Shown: positions 1 to 8,524, numbered from the stretch's first letter. The stretch: 64,000 nucleotides of DNA from Mycobacteriales bacterium (GCA_035533475.1 DATLTS010000035.1:1-64000); one strand, 5' to 3'. Numbers and translations are program-made. The notes: generated by a model not told the origin, from the letters alone.

Positions 1-595
1 GCCAGTTGCCGATCGACCGGGCGCCGAGGTGCTTCTTGGTGTACAGGTCGAAGATGACCCGCACCAGCGGCGCCTCGTCCGGGTGGATCTGCAGGTGGCC
101 GGAGGCGTGGCCGATCGTGTAGCCGAAGGGCCTGGAGCCGCTGCGCCATTCGCCACGTGCAGCCTTGCGCTCCATGCCGGCGATGACACGGTCGATGATC
201 GTGGCACGTTCGAATTCAGCGAAGACGCCAAGCATCTGCACCATCATCCGGCCGGCGGCGGTGGTCGTGTCGAACGGCTCGGTGGCCGAACGGAAGGCGA
301 CGCCAGCGGCGTCCAGTTGTTCCAGAAGCGTGGCGAGGCCACGCACGGAACGGGCGAACCGGTCGACCCGGTAGACGAGCAGCAGGTCGTCGCGGTGCGC
401 TCGGGCCTCGGTCAGCGCTCGTTGGAGGTCGGGCCGCTCGGTGGCGGCGCCGGAGGCCTGGTCGGTGAAGGTACGCACCAGGGTCCAGTCCGGCTGGGAC
501 TCGATGTAGGCGCGCAGTCGTTGCTCCTGGGCTTCCAGCGAGTAGGGCTGGTGGGCTTCGTCGGTGGAGATGCGCCGGTAGATGGCGACACGCAT
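1..595 (-). CDS. Serine recombinase/resolvase, N-terminal part (cut by window edge)
   Basis: 198 codons of a serine recombinase read leftwards off the window. The N-terminal catalytic domain is clear: YRRIS at residues 6-10 places the nucleophile at Ser10, followed by DQASGA (45-50), YRVDRFARS (75-83, the arginine patch) and FEFERATIIDRV-like sequence (124-137) on the long helix. From about residue 150 the start of the Recombinase domain is visible (SRPFGYTIG, then HPDEAPLVRVIFDLY), so this is the large serine integrase/transposon type rather than a short resolvase. The ATG at 595 is preceded by AAGGAG seven bases upstream. It should recombine DNA at specific sites and probably belongs to an element lying mostly to the left of the window. 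Its neighbours to the right are decayed genes. Confidence 0.9.
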   Translation of the reverse strand, partial: MRVAIYRRISTDEAHQPYSLEAQEQRLRAYIESQPDWTLVRTFTDQASGAATERPDLQRALTEARAHRDDLLLVYRVDRFARSVRGLATLLEQLDAAGVAFRSATEPFDTTTAAGRMMVQMLGVFAEFERATIIDRVIAGMERKAARGEWRSGSRPFGYTIGHASGHLQIHPDEAPLVRVIFDLYTKKHLGARSIGNW

Positions 596-769
596 TGGTT
601 CGGCTCCTTGGGTCACAGGCTCGCCGCGGCCGGGTGAACCTGCTTGAGGAGGGCTCGACGGGTCGGCGAAGTCAAGTCGGCCAGCGGACTGGCCAGGCGC
701 CCGCCCCGCCAGGCTGCGTGTGGTACCGGCGGATCGTGTCGAGCTGGAGCGCTTGCCGGCAGGGATCGG

Positions 770-968
770 TCAGCTGTCCTGGTCGGGCTCTTCCCCCGCG
801 GTTGGCCGGAACAGGGGGGCAAGAAGCTCGGCCAGGGCGGCGAGGGCGCGCTGCTCATCCTCCGGTGGCAGCGGCACGAACTGGGGCGGGTGGACGACGA
901 GTGGCCCCCGCGGTTGCCGGTAGCTCCGCCGCCGAGCCGGAGGATCGCCATTGTGGCGGTCGCTCCAT
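770..968 (-). pseudogene. Frameshifted small ORF that probably accompanied the recombinase
   Basis: Read leftwards, ATG at 968 opens MERPPQWRSSG, and about 30-40 bases later the sensible protein continues in another frame as SYRQPRGPLVVHPPQFVPLP, then EDEQRALAALAELLAPLFRP, ending at TGA 770. The second frame has no start codon of its own after the preceding stop. The simplest reading is one short gene of about 65 codons with a single frameshift near 920-955. I recall similar short proteins (proline-rich, then an ALAALAELL helix) next to actinobacterial recombinases, but I do not know a function. It lies 174 bases upstream of the recombinase on the same strand. Confidence 0.5.
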
Positions 969-976
969 TGGACTAG

Positions 977-1746
977 TCAGTGACCCCCGTCGTCGAGGGT
1001 GTGACCGTCGTCCCGGTTTGAGCGACTTTGATCACTTCGCCGCGTTGGGTGGCGGGCCACCGAGGTCAGGTGGGCGCGCAGCCGGGCCGGGTCGGGGATC
1101 ACGATGCGGCGATGGTCCCCGCCGAGGAGGCCCTCGTGCCTCAGGTCGGTCAGGGCCCGGGCCACCGTCTCGCGCACCGCACCGCACCGCCGGCGTCGGC
1201 AAGCTGCTGGTTAGTGATCTCGCAGACTGCACCCTCATTGTCACCCGGGCGGAGAACGGCCAGGGTGAGCAGGTGGCGAAGCACCCGCTCCCCCACCGAG
1301 CCGAAGGCGGCCAGGGTCGTCTCGTGGAGAATGTCGTCGAGGTGCCGTGCGAGCTGCTCGGCCACGGCCACGCCGAGGGTGGGCTGGGTACCTCGGAGCT
1401 CTTCCAGCCGGCTCCTCGACAGCCGGAGCAGCCGGACGTCGGTGACGGTCTGGAGGTCGAGGGGAAAGCGACGGCCGGCCAGGCGGTCCAGACCGACCAT
1501 GTCGCCCGAGCGCAGGTAGGAGACGGCGAACCGGCGTCCGTCGTAGCTGGCGATGGACACCCGCAGCAGCCCGGCCACAACCAGCCCCAGCGGCGGGTCG
1601 TACAAGAAGCGCCCGGCGGGCAACTCCGAGCGGACCGCACCCTCGAGGACGGCGTCCCGAAGCGCCGGTGCCAGCCGCGCCAGAACACTGCGCTCGGCGG
1701 CCCGGCGGACCTCGGCCGCATCAAAGGGATCCGCGTCGCTCGACAC
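977..1746 (-). pseudogene. Crp/Fnr-family regulator, broken by a frameshift in its helix-turn-helix
   Basis: GTG at 1746 opens a cyclic-nucleotide-binding-fold regulator. The effector domain is intact (LPAGRFLYDPPLGLVVAGLL, then GDMVGLDRLAG and VRLLRLSRSRLEEL), followed by the dimer helix and the start of the winged helix (EITNQQLADAGGAVR). There the frame runs out into CARRWPGP and a stop at 1150. The rest of the DNA-binding domain continues in another frame as VRETVARALTDLRHEGLLGG, then DHRRIVIPDPARLRAHL, ending at 977. The switch falls exactly on three tandem copies of GGTGC (minus strand, 1174-1188). Two copies would restore one frame. As written, the protein lacks its recognition helix and could not bind DNA normally. 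Confidence 0.8.
1174..1188. repeat. 5-bp tandem repeat (GCACC)x3 at the frameshift
   Basis: Three perfect head-to-tail copies of GCACC on the plus strand (GGTGC in the coding direction). Because the unit is not a multiple of three, gain or loss of a copy shifts the reading frame of the Crp-type gene. With two copies the two halves of the protein would be in frame. Confidence 0.85.
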
Positions 1747-1755
1747 CCTGGGTGA

Positions 1756-2164
1756 TCACTCCGCTACTCGCTGAGGAGGCCGTCGCCCAAGTCTCGTCCC
1801 CGCCAGGCGACCCCGCCCGCCGGTCAGCCCAAGCGACGGCAACGCGGCGACCGGGTCGCTGATCTCGAGCTCCCCGAAGCGGCGCAGCGCGCCGACCCGC
1901 TCGCCCATCACGGCGACCAGCCGCTTGCCGGTCGGGGCTCCGAGCACCGCCCAGCAAAACCGCAGCGCCACAACGACTTCCGGACGCGTAGCGCGCTGGC
2001 CGCGGCCGGCGCGCTACGGACCACCTTCGGCCGCAACGCGGCAGCCAACGCCCTACGGGCATGGTTGCGATGCCAGCCCCGTGGTGGCGCATAACTCGTC
2101 GAGGCTCTTGCCCTTGTCGGCCCTTGCTCGCCCGCTTATACCGGGTCGCGATCGTCTTCGTCAC
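1756..2164 (-). pseudogene. Degraded integrase-core transposase (N-terminal half)
   Basis: The ATG at 2164 starts MTKTIATRYKRASKGRQG, a typical opening of a helix-turn-helix plus integrase-core transposase. The family-like sequence then hops between frames: KSLDELCATTG, then HRNHARRALAAALRPKVVR, then RRPRPARYG, then VVALRFCWAVLGAPTGKRLV, ending in GELEISDPVAALP and a stop at 1756. The region between the helix-turn-helix and the catalytic core is thus readable, but only across several frameshifts, and no catalytic DDE core follows. I take it as the dead left part of an insertion sequence whose end repeats lie just upstream (2217-2278). Its exact IS family cannot be fixed from this stub. Confidence 0.7.
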
Positions 2165-2216
2165 CGGCCTGATCAGGCCCTACCGGCAACCGGACCCGGA
2201 GCCTGGGAGGCGCGCT

Positions 2217-2278
2217 CTACGCGCATTTCTCGATGAGTCAACGACCCCACCTACGCGCGCATTTTTGATGAGTCAACG
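2217..2278. repeat. Two direct repeats at the end of the dead insertion sequence
   Basis: Copy 1 (2217-2243) and copy 2 (2251-2278) share CTACGCGC, then a T-rich stretch, then GATGAGTCAACG; a partial CGACCCGTTGAC follows to 2290. They lie immediately upstream of the transposase start, where tandem transposase-binding sites form the end of many integrase-type insertion sequences. The element boundary probably falls between 2280 and the Kelch gene. Confidence 0.6.
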
Positions 2279-2366
2279 CGACCCGTTGACCTTGAACCTG
2301 GTTCGTGGCTAGCATGCGCTTTGCGGTGATTTGACCTGCTGTCACCGGCTTCCGGGGGGGTTTCGA

Positions 2367-3662
2367 ATGCCGGCACGGAAGCTCGACAAGGAGCGGGACG
2401 GCGATCGTCTTGGCATCTGGTGGACCCGCCGGCGGGTCATCGCGGGGGTCGTCGCGATGCTGTTGGCCGGCTTGTCCCTTCCCGCGTCGGCGGGGTCGGG
2501 CACCAGTCTCACGTGGACCGAGACCGGTTCGCTGAACCAGGCCAGGTGGCTCGCCACCGCGACCCTGCTCCAGTCGGGCGACGTCCTGCTGGTGGGTGGG
2601 ACCGACGGCAACAAGTCACTGGCGGGGGCCGAGCTGTACGACCCGCAGACCGGTCAGTGGACGCCGACCGGGTCGTTGGCGTTGGACCGGCTGGATCATG
2701 TCGCGGCCCTGCTCCCCGATGGCGACGTCTTGGTGGCGGGGGGCACGAGCCTGTCGCTCGGCTCCCGCTCGTTCAGCACCGAGATCTACTCGCCGACCAC
2801 CGGGACCTGGCACACTGGGCCGGACATGAACTACCCGCACTCCGCCGCCGCGGTCGCGACGCTGCCCGACGGTCGGGTGCTGGTCGCGGGCGGCGCCACC
2901 AGCGACGTGCCGCGGGTGCCGGGCGTCGAGGAAATGGACGCCTCTCCGACGGCAGGCGGGCCGTCGGAGTTGTACGACCCCACGACCAACACCTGGCAGG
3001 TAACGGGACGGATGCTCCAGTCGGACCAGTGGCTGCAATCCGTGGTGCTCCCGGACGGCCGGGTCCTCGTCGGCTGCGGAAACGACCCGGGCGACTTCGA
3101 GATCTACAACCCGGGCGCGGATCCGACGACGGGATTGACGGGGTTGTGGCAGCTGACCGCGCTGGATCCCCACCTGCGCACGCACTGCGCGATGAGCCTC
3201 CTGCCCGACGGCCGAGTCCTGGTCGTCGGCGGCGACAACCACACCTACGTGCCGTCCGTGCCCCAGGAATTTTCCTGGTCCCCCTCCGGCACCATCACTA
3301 TCGGCGGCGGCAACGTCTCGACCGTCGGCGGGGAGGTCCTCGCGAGCATCTACGACCCGGTCGCGAACACCTGGACGGACACGGCCCCGCTGCCCGCGCC
3401 CCGGGTGGCACCGCTTTCGGTGCGTCTCGCCGACGGCAGGGTACTCGTCCTCGGCGGTACACAAGGGCAAGACTTAACGAGCACAGAGGTCTACACCCCG
3501 TCGACGGGCACGTGGACGTCGGGCGGTTCGCTTCTGGTCGGTCGTAACGACCCGATCGCAACCCTGCTGACCAGTGGACAGGTTCTGGTCACCGGTGGTG
3601 GCCTGCCCAGCTCGAACCTGGTTGGCACCCCACTCGCCGAATCCGAGATCGGCACCCCGTAG
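2367..3662 (+). CDS. Secreted Kelch-repeat (galactose oxidase-like) protein
   Basis: 431 residues. A positively charged N-terminus and the hydrophobic run RRVIAGVVAMLLAGLSLPASA (about residues 22-42) form a signal peptide ending in an A-x-A site. The mature part is a series of about six Kelch blades, each with the pattern 'LPDGRVLVAGG ... AELYDPTTGTW' (for example VLLVGGTDGN, VLVAGGTSLS, VLVVGGDNHT, VLVLGGTQGQ, VLVTGGGLPS), so it should fold as an extracellular beta-propeller. No copper-site residues are obvious and no partner domain is present, so an enzymatic role is not supported; binding of carbohydrate or another surface ligand is possible. The ATG at 2367 follows a run of eight G; an in-frame TTG at 2331 has no good ribosome site. 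It is transcribed away from the dead insertion sequence. Confidence 0.85.
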   Translation: MPARKLDKERDGDRLGIWWTRRRVIAGVVAMLLAGLSLPASAGSGTSLTWTETGSLNQARWLATATLLQSGDVLLVGGTDGNKSLAGAELYDPQTGQWTPTGSLALDRLDHVAALLPDGDVLVAGGTSLSLGSRSFSTEIYSPTTGTWHTGPDMNYPHSAAAVATLPDGRVLVAGGATSDVPRVPGVEEMDASPTAGGPSELYDPTTNTWQVTGRMLQSDQWLQSVVLPDGRVLVGCGNDPGDFEIYNPGADPTTGLTGLWQLTALDPHLRTHCAMSLLPDGRVLVVGGDNHTYVPSVPQEFSWSPSGTITIGGGNVSTVGGEVLASIYDPVANTWTDTAPLPAPRVAPLSVRLADGRVLVLGGTQGQDLTSTEVYTPSTGTWTSGGSLLVGRNDPIATLLTSGQVLVTGGGLPSSNLVGTPLAESEIGTP

Positions 3663-4100
3663 CCGCCCGACCAGTGTCCGCACCAGCGCGGCGGCGACGA
3701 CCGACGGCAAGGCTCTGCAACTATCGATCGGGTAAGCGTCGTCACGGGGGGCGCGCGCCACACATCCGGTAGTCGAGAGCACGATGGTTGCAGTCGCGTC
3801 ATTAGCGCCACGGGGACGTGGTCTTGGTGGGTTGATTGTGGCGTGGGCAAGCGTGCCCAGCGCGCACCGAATCCGCAGGCCACCTTTGGACCCTGGAGAG
3901 TGCGCGATGTCGTCAGGTTGCTAGTTCGTTAGCTTCCGACCGCCCTGGGCATCACGTCGACGAAGTGGCACAGGGTCGGCAGCGGGATCGGCCTTGCTGC
4001 GCGACTCGTACGGCCCTGCGGACTAGGCCTCCGCCCGCCGGTGCGACATTCGGGCAACTCTTTCGGGCACGCCGGCCCACGCGTCCCGAACACAGCGGGC
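3663..4100. other. Stretch without a recognisable gene
   Basis: About 440 bases between the Kelch gene and the toxin-antitoxin promoter. Open frames exist on both strands but none has family-like sequence or steady codon use. I see no RNA gene and no strong terminator. It may be residue of earlier insertions. Confidence 0.5.
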
Positions 4101-4150
4101 TGATTCGCTTCAGGCGAGTGGCGGAAGCCAAGTGAATCAGATAATCTGAT
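4101..4150. promoter_or_regulatory. Probable autoregulatory operator/promoter of the first toxin-antitoxin pair
   Basis: Two nested palindromes precede the antitoxin. One is a 15-bp dyad ATCAGAT-A-ATCTGAT at 4136-4150. The other is an inverted repeat TGATTCGCTT (4101-4110) against AAGTGAATCA (4130-4139) that pairs at nine of ten positions. GATAAT at 4140-4145 is a good -10 element and would start transcription at or next to the ATG at 4154, giving a leaderless message. A TA complex bound here would block its own promoter, as is usual for type II modules. Confidence 0.65.
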
Positions 4151-4153
4151 CCA

Positions 4154-4405
4154 ATGCGCGAGGTGACGGCCACCGAGGCCGCCCGACGATTCTCCGCCCT
4201 GCTGACGGCGGTGGAAAAGGGCGGCGAGACCTTTCTGGTTACCCGCGGGGGGCGGGTCATCGCGCGGATCGAGCCGGCCGCGGGCACGTCCGGCGCGGCC
4301 GTCAAGGCACTACTGCGCCACTACCCGAAAGACGACGCCTGGTCTCGCGAGTTGAGCGATGTGCGCGGCCTGTTGAGCACGCAGGAGCGACCGTGGCCCG
4401 ACTGA
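4154..4405 (+). CDS. Antitoxin, Phd/YefM-like (VapB role)
   Basis: 83 residues. The N-terminal 45 residues (REVTATEAARRFSALLTAVE, then FLVTRGGRVIARIEPA) are the Phd/YefM-type DNA-binding dimerisation fold. The C-terminal tail (KDDAWSRELSDVRGLLSTQER) is the flexible part expected to wrap around and block the toxin. It overlaps the toxin gene by 13 bases, typical of translational coupling. The neutralised partner is the PIN ribonuclease directly downstream. The ATG lies four bases after the palindrome, so the antitoxin most likely represses its own operon. Confidence 0.9.
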   Translation: MREVTATEAARRFSALLTAVEKGGETFLVTRGGRVIARIEPAAGTSGAAVKALLRHYPKDDAWSRELSDVRGLLSTQERPWPD

Positions 4406-4788
4406 TCCTCGACAGCACGGTGATCATCGCGGCCGAGCGCAGCGTCAAGGTGCTCAATCAGCTCATCTCCGACGACGACGACGTGGCCATCGCGGCCGTC
4501 ACGGCCGCCGAAATGCTGGTTGGCGTCGAACTTGCCGACGATGCGCGCCGCGCCAGCCGCACCGCGTTCGTCCGCAGCGTTCTGAACACGATCCCGGTCG
4601 AGGAATACGACCTGGACGTGGCCCGCGCGCACGCGCCACTGCTCGCGCACACGCGCCGAACCGGGCGTCCTCGCGGGGCCCACGACTTGATCATCGCGGC
4701 CACTGCCATCGCGCGGGAGCGCATCGTGGTCAGCGCCGACGTGACAGCGTTTCACGACCTGCCAGGCGTCGCCTTCCGCGCCTCCTGA
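4393..4788 (+). CDS. vapC: Toxin, PIN-domain ribonuclease (VapC-like)
   Basis: 131 residues, full length for VapC. The four acidic residues of the PIN active site are all visible: Asp7 (LILDSTVII), Glu40 (VTAAEMLVG), Asp98 (RGAHDLIIAATA) and Asp116 (VVSADVTAF). They would coordinate Mg2+/Mn2+ for endonucleolytic RNA cleavage. The GTG start at 4393 is set by AGGAG at 4383-4387 inside the antitoxin gene. The target RNA cannot be told from sequence; VapC toxins usually cut tRNAs or rRNA. The module appears intact and lies in a mobile, decayed neighbourhood, which suggests horizontal acquisition. Confidence 0.92.
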   Translation: MARLILDSTVIIAAERSVKVLNQLISDDDDVAIAAVTAAEMLVGVELADDARRASRTAFVRSVLNTIPVEEYDLDVARAHAPLLAHTRRTGRPRGAHDLIIAATAIARERIVVSADVTAFHDLPGVAFRAS

Positions 4789-4856
4789 AGCTTAGGCGCG
4801 ACTCTGTTCGTCTCACAGCCCAATTCCCGCCGATCAGACCCGGCGCACCCCAAGCC

Positions 4857-5057
4857 GTGGTACCCGGCCAGCCGGTCGGCGTCCTCCGGTACCAGACGCC
4901 CGAGGGTTGGCGCTGTATGGCAGTCACGAACAGGGACGACGAGCGTGGCATGCTCGACGGTCGGCTGTCCGATCCCCGCTGGTCAGAGACCAAAGCGATG
5001 CAGACCATGCTTAGCCTCCGGACCAGTGGTGGCCGCCTGGGGCCGGACTTGATCTAG
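4857..5057 (+). CDS. Possible small hypothetical protein or gene fragment
   Basis: 66 codons from GTG 4857, reading VVPGQPVGVLRYQTPEGWRC and then AVTNRDDERGMLDGRLSDPRW. Composition is soluble and mixed, with about 80% G/C in third positions, which is coding-like. There is no ribosome site and no recognised domain. It could be a short real gene, or the remnant of a larger one. The 324 bases between the toxin gene and merA hold nothing else I can identify. Confidence 0.3.
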   Translation: MVPGQPVGVLRYQTPEGWRCMAVTNRDDERGMLDGRLSDPRWSETKAMQTMLSLRTSGGRLGPDLI

Positions 5058-5112
5058 CAGCCGCTACCCCACCTGACCGGCTCGCTGCGGTCACGACGAC
5101 TGGACGTCAGTT

Positions 5113-6510
5113 GTGAGCAAGCATCCGTATGACCTGCTCGTGGTCGGCTCCGGTGGCGCGGCGATGAGTGCGGCGATCACCGCCCGGCAGGCTGGCAGGA
5201 CTGTGCTGCTCGTCGAGGCCAAGACGCTCGGTGGGACCTGCGTGAATGCCGGCTGCGTCCCGAGCAAGGCGCTGTTGCGCTTCGCCGCCCACCGCGCCGA
5301 AGCTGCCGCCAACCCGTTTGTCGGCGCACCGACCTCCGCCGGGCCCGTCGAGCTGGGCGCGCTGATCGGGCAGAAAGACGAACTCGTCGGCCGCCTCCGC
5401 TCCGGCAAGTACGCCGCGGTCGCCGACGCCTACGGCTTCGAGGTCCGGCCCGCCGCCGCCGCATTCGCCGACGACGGCACGTTGGCCATCGACGGCCGGC
5501 CCCTGGAAGCCACCAACTACCTGCTCGCAGCCGGCGCTGAGCCGGCCCGCCCGGACCTGCCCGGTTTGGACCGGGTCGACTACCTCACCTCCACCACCGC
5601 GATGGAACTCCTGGAGCTACCGGATTCGCTGGTAGTGATCGGCGGCGGCTACGTCGGGATGGAGCAGGCACAGCTGTTCGCCGGCCTGGGGGTGCGGGTC
5701 ACGCTGGTGGGCAGGCTGGCGCCCAACGCGGAGCCCGAACTTCGTGAGGTGATGCGCACCGCGTTCGGACGGGAAGGCATCCGGGTCGTGGAGCACCGCG
5801 CCCTCGCGGTCGAAGCGGCCGGCAACGGGGATGGCGCCGCCAGCCAGGTCACCGTAGTCACCGATACCGGGCTGCGCGTGGCCGCCGGCCGACTGCTCCT
5901 GGCCGCCGGGCGCACGCCGCGCACCGCAGGGCTGAACCTGCCGGCTGCCGGAGTCAAGACCGACCAGCGGGGTTTCATTGTCGTCGATGCCCAGCAGCGC
6001 ACCACGAACCCACGGGTGTTCGCCGCCGGAGACGTCACCGGCGGTCCCCAATACGTCTACGTCGCCGCTGCACAGGGTCGGGTCGCCGCCTTGAACGCCT
6101 TCGGCGCAAGTGATGCCGTGGACTACGCCGGGCTCCCCGCGGTGATGTTCACCCGGCCGCAGCTGGCCTCCGCCGGACTGAGCGAAGAGCAGGCTCTAGC
6201 CGCCGGGTACGACTGCGAGTGCCGAACCCTGTCGTTGGCCGACGTGCCCCGCGCCCTGGTCAACTTCGACACTCTTGGCGCGGTCAAGCTCATCGCGGAC
6301 GGCGCTTCCGGCCGCCTGCTGGGGGTGCATGCGGCCGCCGAAGGCGCCGGCGAACTGATGCTCGCTGCCACCTACGCGATCCGAGCCCGGATGACAGTGC
6401 GCGACATGGCGGATACCTGGGCGCCGTACCTGACCATGGCCGAGAGCCTCCGCCTGGCCGCGAAACTGTTCGCGCCCGGCGAACGACTCCCCACCTCCTG
6501 CTGCGCCTGA
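5113..6510 (+). CDS. merA: Mercuric reductase, without N-terminal metal-binding domain
   Basis: 465 residues of the pyridine nucleotide-disulfide oxidoreductase family. It reduces Hg(II) to volatile Hg(0) in the cytosol using NADPH. Visible features are the FAD-binding GSGGAAMSAA (12-21), the redox-active pair Cys43/Cys48 in GTCVNAGCVPSK, the NAD(P) fold GGGYVGMEQAQ, the second FAD motif FAAGDVTGGPQYVYVAA, and the C-terminal vicinal pair Cys463-Cys464 that hands mercury to the active site. The C-terminal cysteines distinguish MerA from dihydrolipoamide dehydrogenase. The N-terminal heavy-metal domain found in many proteobacterial MerA proteins is absent, as in short actinobacterial forms. No merR, merT or merB is nearby, so the gene stands alone. 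The start is GTG 5113. Confidence 0.93.
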   Translation: MSKHPYDLLVVGSGGAAMSAAITARQAGRTVLLVEAKTLGGTCVNAGCVPSKALLRFAAHRAEAAANPFVGAPTSAGPVELGALIGQKDELVGRLRSGKYAAVADAYGFEVRPAAAAFADDGTLAIDGRPLEATNYLLAAGAEPARPDLPGLDRVDYLTSTTAMELLELPDSLVVIGGGYVGMEQAQLFAGLGVRVTLVGRLAPNAEPELREVMRTAFGREGIRVVEHRALAVEAAGNGDGAASQVTVVTDTGLRVAAGRLLLAAGRTPRTAGLNLPAAGVKTDQRGFIVVDAQQRTTNPRVFAAGDVTGGPQYVYVAAAQGRVAALNAFGASDAVDYAGLPAVMFTRPQLASAGLSEEQALAAGYDCECRTLSLADVPRALVNFDTLGAVKLIADGASGRLLGVHAAAEGAGELMLAATYAIRARMTVRDMADTWAPYLTMAESLRLAAKLFAPGERLPTSCCA

Positions 6511-6519
6511 CCCGTTTCG

Positions 6520-6536
6520 GCCCGAGAACCTCGGGC
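6520..6536 (+). terminator. Hairpin after merA
   Basis: GCCCGAG-AAC-CTCGGGC: a perfect 7-bp GC stem with a 3-base loop, ten bases after the merA stop codon. No T tract follows, so it is either a GC-type intrinsic terminator or simply an RNA 3' end stabiliser. Confidence 0.5.
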
Positions 6537-6736
6537 GTGATCGGCGCCCTGGGCAGGCCGATGAACCGCGCCGCGCGACGGCGTCCCCGAACGGGCTCAA
6601 CGGCCGAGCCCGGCGCCGCCGTGGCGCAGCGGATGCGGAACATGAAGGCGCAACGGCACGGTAACCCGAATGTTCTCTTGCCTGCGACCGGCTAGGGCCG
6701 TTGATTCCCGCACCAGCGTCGAGGAGGGACTATCCC

Positions 6737-8524
6737 ATGACCCCTGAGGTACGGCACCATCGTCGGCTGAACGGGTGGCGCATGGCAGCGACCGTAGGCG
6801 CGGTCGCGGCGCTTGTGGCTGCCTCGATCGCGGCCACCGGAGCGACTTTCGCCGCGGCCGCAACAGGCTCGGTGTCCCCTCGCGCGACCGGGGAACTGGA
6901 CTGCAACGGGTACTCGACGATCCAGACCTCCGTGCGCCCCGGATTCGTCTGCGCCGACCTGCACGGCGCGAACGGGGGCCGCTTCTACGACAACGGCTGG
7001 TACATCGGCCACGAAGAGCCGACCATCCAGTTTCTGTCTACCGCACCCGGCACCGGCGACAACGTGACCTGGCGCCAGCAATTGCCCCTGGAGCCCACGG
7101 TCGCGCCGACCGACAACAGCCCAGCCAATCCGGTAACTCACAGTTTCGAGCTCACCGTCGCCCCGTGGTTCTCGATGATGATGTGCGACCCGAACTCCTA
7201 CCTGGAAACCCCGTGCAATCCGCAGAGCGATACCAACGCCACGTCGTACGGCGGCGAGGGCGGCGGCAGTGCCTTCATGGAGATGCAGTTCTACCCGCCC
7301 GGCTCGCCGCCGTTCATCAACGCGATCAGCTGTGACGACACGCACTGGTGTGCGGCCTTGACCATCGACAGCCTCGAGGCCACGAACAACTTCGCCTATA
7401 TCAACCCGGCCTGCACAGAGCCGGTGAACTTCGGGTTCATCGAACGGGACACGGCGGCGAACAACGACAACCCGGCACCGAGCGGGCCGCCCAGCCCGCA
7501 GCTGGCGGATGCCTCGACGTTCATTCCGGACGGCGGAACGCTGCTGATGAATCCGAACGATCAACTGAGCGTGCACATGTACGACGCACAGGTTCCGGGC
7601 GAACGCAGCGGAACGAACGCCTTCAAGGTGGTGGTCGACGACCTGACGACCGGGCAGACCGGTTCCATGCAGGCCTCCGCGGCAAACGGATTCATGAACA
7701 CCAACTACGTGACCTGTGCCGGTACCGCTTTCAACTTCCAGCCGGAGTTCAACACCGCCTCGTCGGCGAACATCAGCCCATGGGCGGCGCTGCAGGCCAA
7801 CATCAACACCGAGTTCGAGACCGGGCACTTCACGCCCTGCTCGTCGATCTACCGGACCGCCGGCGGTAGCGGGACCAAGGAGGAATGCATGGGCGCCTAC
7901 GAAACGGCGGCCGGCCCGGACAACTCAAACCCCGAGAACAACAGCAAGTACATCGGCGCGCATTACGTTTCCAGCGGCAACGACGGATTCTGCGCCGTTA
8001 ACGGGCAGACGTTCCCCGGTCTCGGAGTGGGCGGTGCCACGAGTGACCCGGTGACGGTGACCGGCTGCGACGACTTCTACAACGGGGGGGACCTCGACTA
8101 CGACGGGACGCCGTACTACCCGGACTGGCCGAGCGGCACTTCCGCGACTTCCTTCCCGTCGACCATGATTCAGCAGCAGCCCGTCTCGGGTAGCTCCACC
8201 TATTCGCAACTGAGGGTCGAGACCGACCTGGCCGCAACCGAGTACACCTGCAACACCGCCAGCTACCCGGGGCTTACCGGTTGCACCGCGCCCCCACCGG
8301 GGCCGGGGAACTTCTACCCTTACTGGTCGCAGAACACGCTGAACTCGACGTGTGTCTTCGAGTTCGGTCAGGTGCCGGGCAACACGTTTAGCCAGGCTGG
8401 CGCTGCTCCCGATAGCCAGTACGGCACGCCAAGCAGCCGCTACTTCGGGAACCTCGCCGGTCCGGTGCAGTCGAATCCCTGTGCGGTCAGCGGAGGCGGC
8501 GGAGGCGGCGGCAAGAAGCACTGA
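6737..8524 (+). CDS. Large secreted protein of unknown function
   Basis: 595 residues. The start at ATG 6737 is fixed by GAGGAGGGA eight bases upstream. A signal peptide is evident (charged RRLNGWR, then AATVGAVAALVAASIAATGATFAAAA). The mature protein is rich in Asn, Thr, Pro and Gly and has about 19 cysteines spaced throughout, suggesting several disulfides in an extracellular beta-rich fold. Segments such as NGGRFYDNGWYIGHEEPTIQ and FSMMMCDPNSYLETPCNPQS recur in secreted actinobacterial proteins I remember only as hypothetical. The C-terminus is a run of eight Gly after the last cysteine, ending KKH. No catalytic motif is recognisable. It is transcribed alone, between merA and a GntR operon, and followed by a hairpin. 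Confidence 0.75.
   Translation: MTPEVRHHRRLNGWRMAATVGAVAALVAASIAATGATFAAAATGSVSPRATGELDCNGYSTIQTSVRPGFVCADLHGANGGRFYDNGWYIGHEEPTIQFLSTAPGTGDNVTWRQQLPLEPTVAPTDNSPANPVTHSFELTVAPWFSMMMCDPNSYLETPCNPQSDTNATSYGGEGGGSAFMEMQFYPPGSPPFINAISCDDTHWCAALTIDSLEATNNFAYINPACTEPVNFGFIERDTAANNDNPAPSGPPSPQLADASTFIPDGGTLLMNPNDQLSVHMYDAQVPGERSGTNAFKVVVDDLTTGQTGSMQASAANGFMNTNYVTCAGTAFNFQPEFNTASSANISPWAALQANINTEFETGHFTPCSSIYRTAGGSGTKEECMGAYETAAGPDNSNPENNSKYIGAHYVSSGNDGFCAVNGQTFPGLGVGGATSDPVTVTGCDDFYNGGDLDYDGTPYYPDWPSGTSATSFPSTMIQQQPVSGSSTYSQLRVETDLAATEYTCNTASYPGLTGCTAPPPGPGNFYPYWSQNTLNSTCVFEFGQVPGNTFSQAGAAPDSQYGTPSSRYFGNLAGPVQSNPCAVSGGGGGGGKKH

Noticed and set aside
3836-4135. Plus-strand open frame of 99 codons before the toxin-antitoxin pair
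   Set aside because: No conserved sequence, no ribosome site and irregular codon use; it also runs into the operator region.
6692-7828. 378-codon minus-strand frame over the secreted protein gene
   Set aside because: Val/Arg/Gly-rich antisense; the plus frame has a ribosome site, signal peptide and sensible composition.
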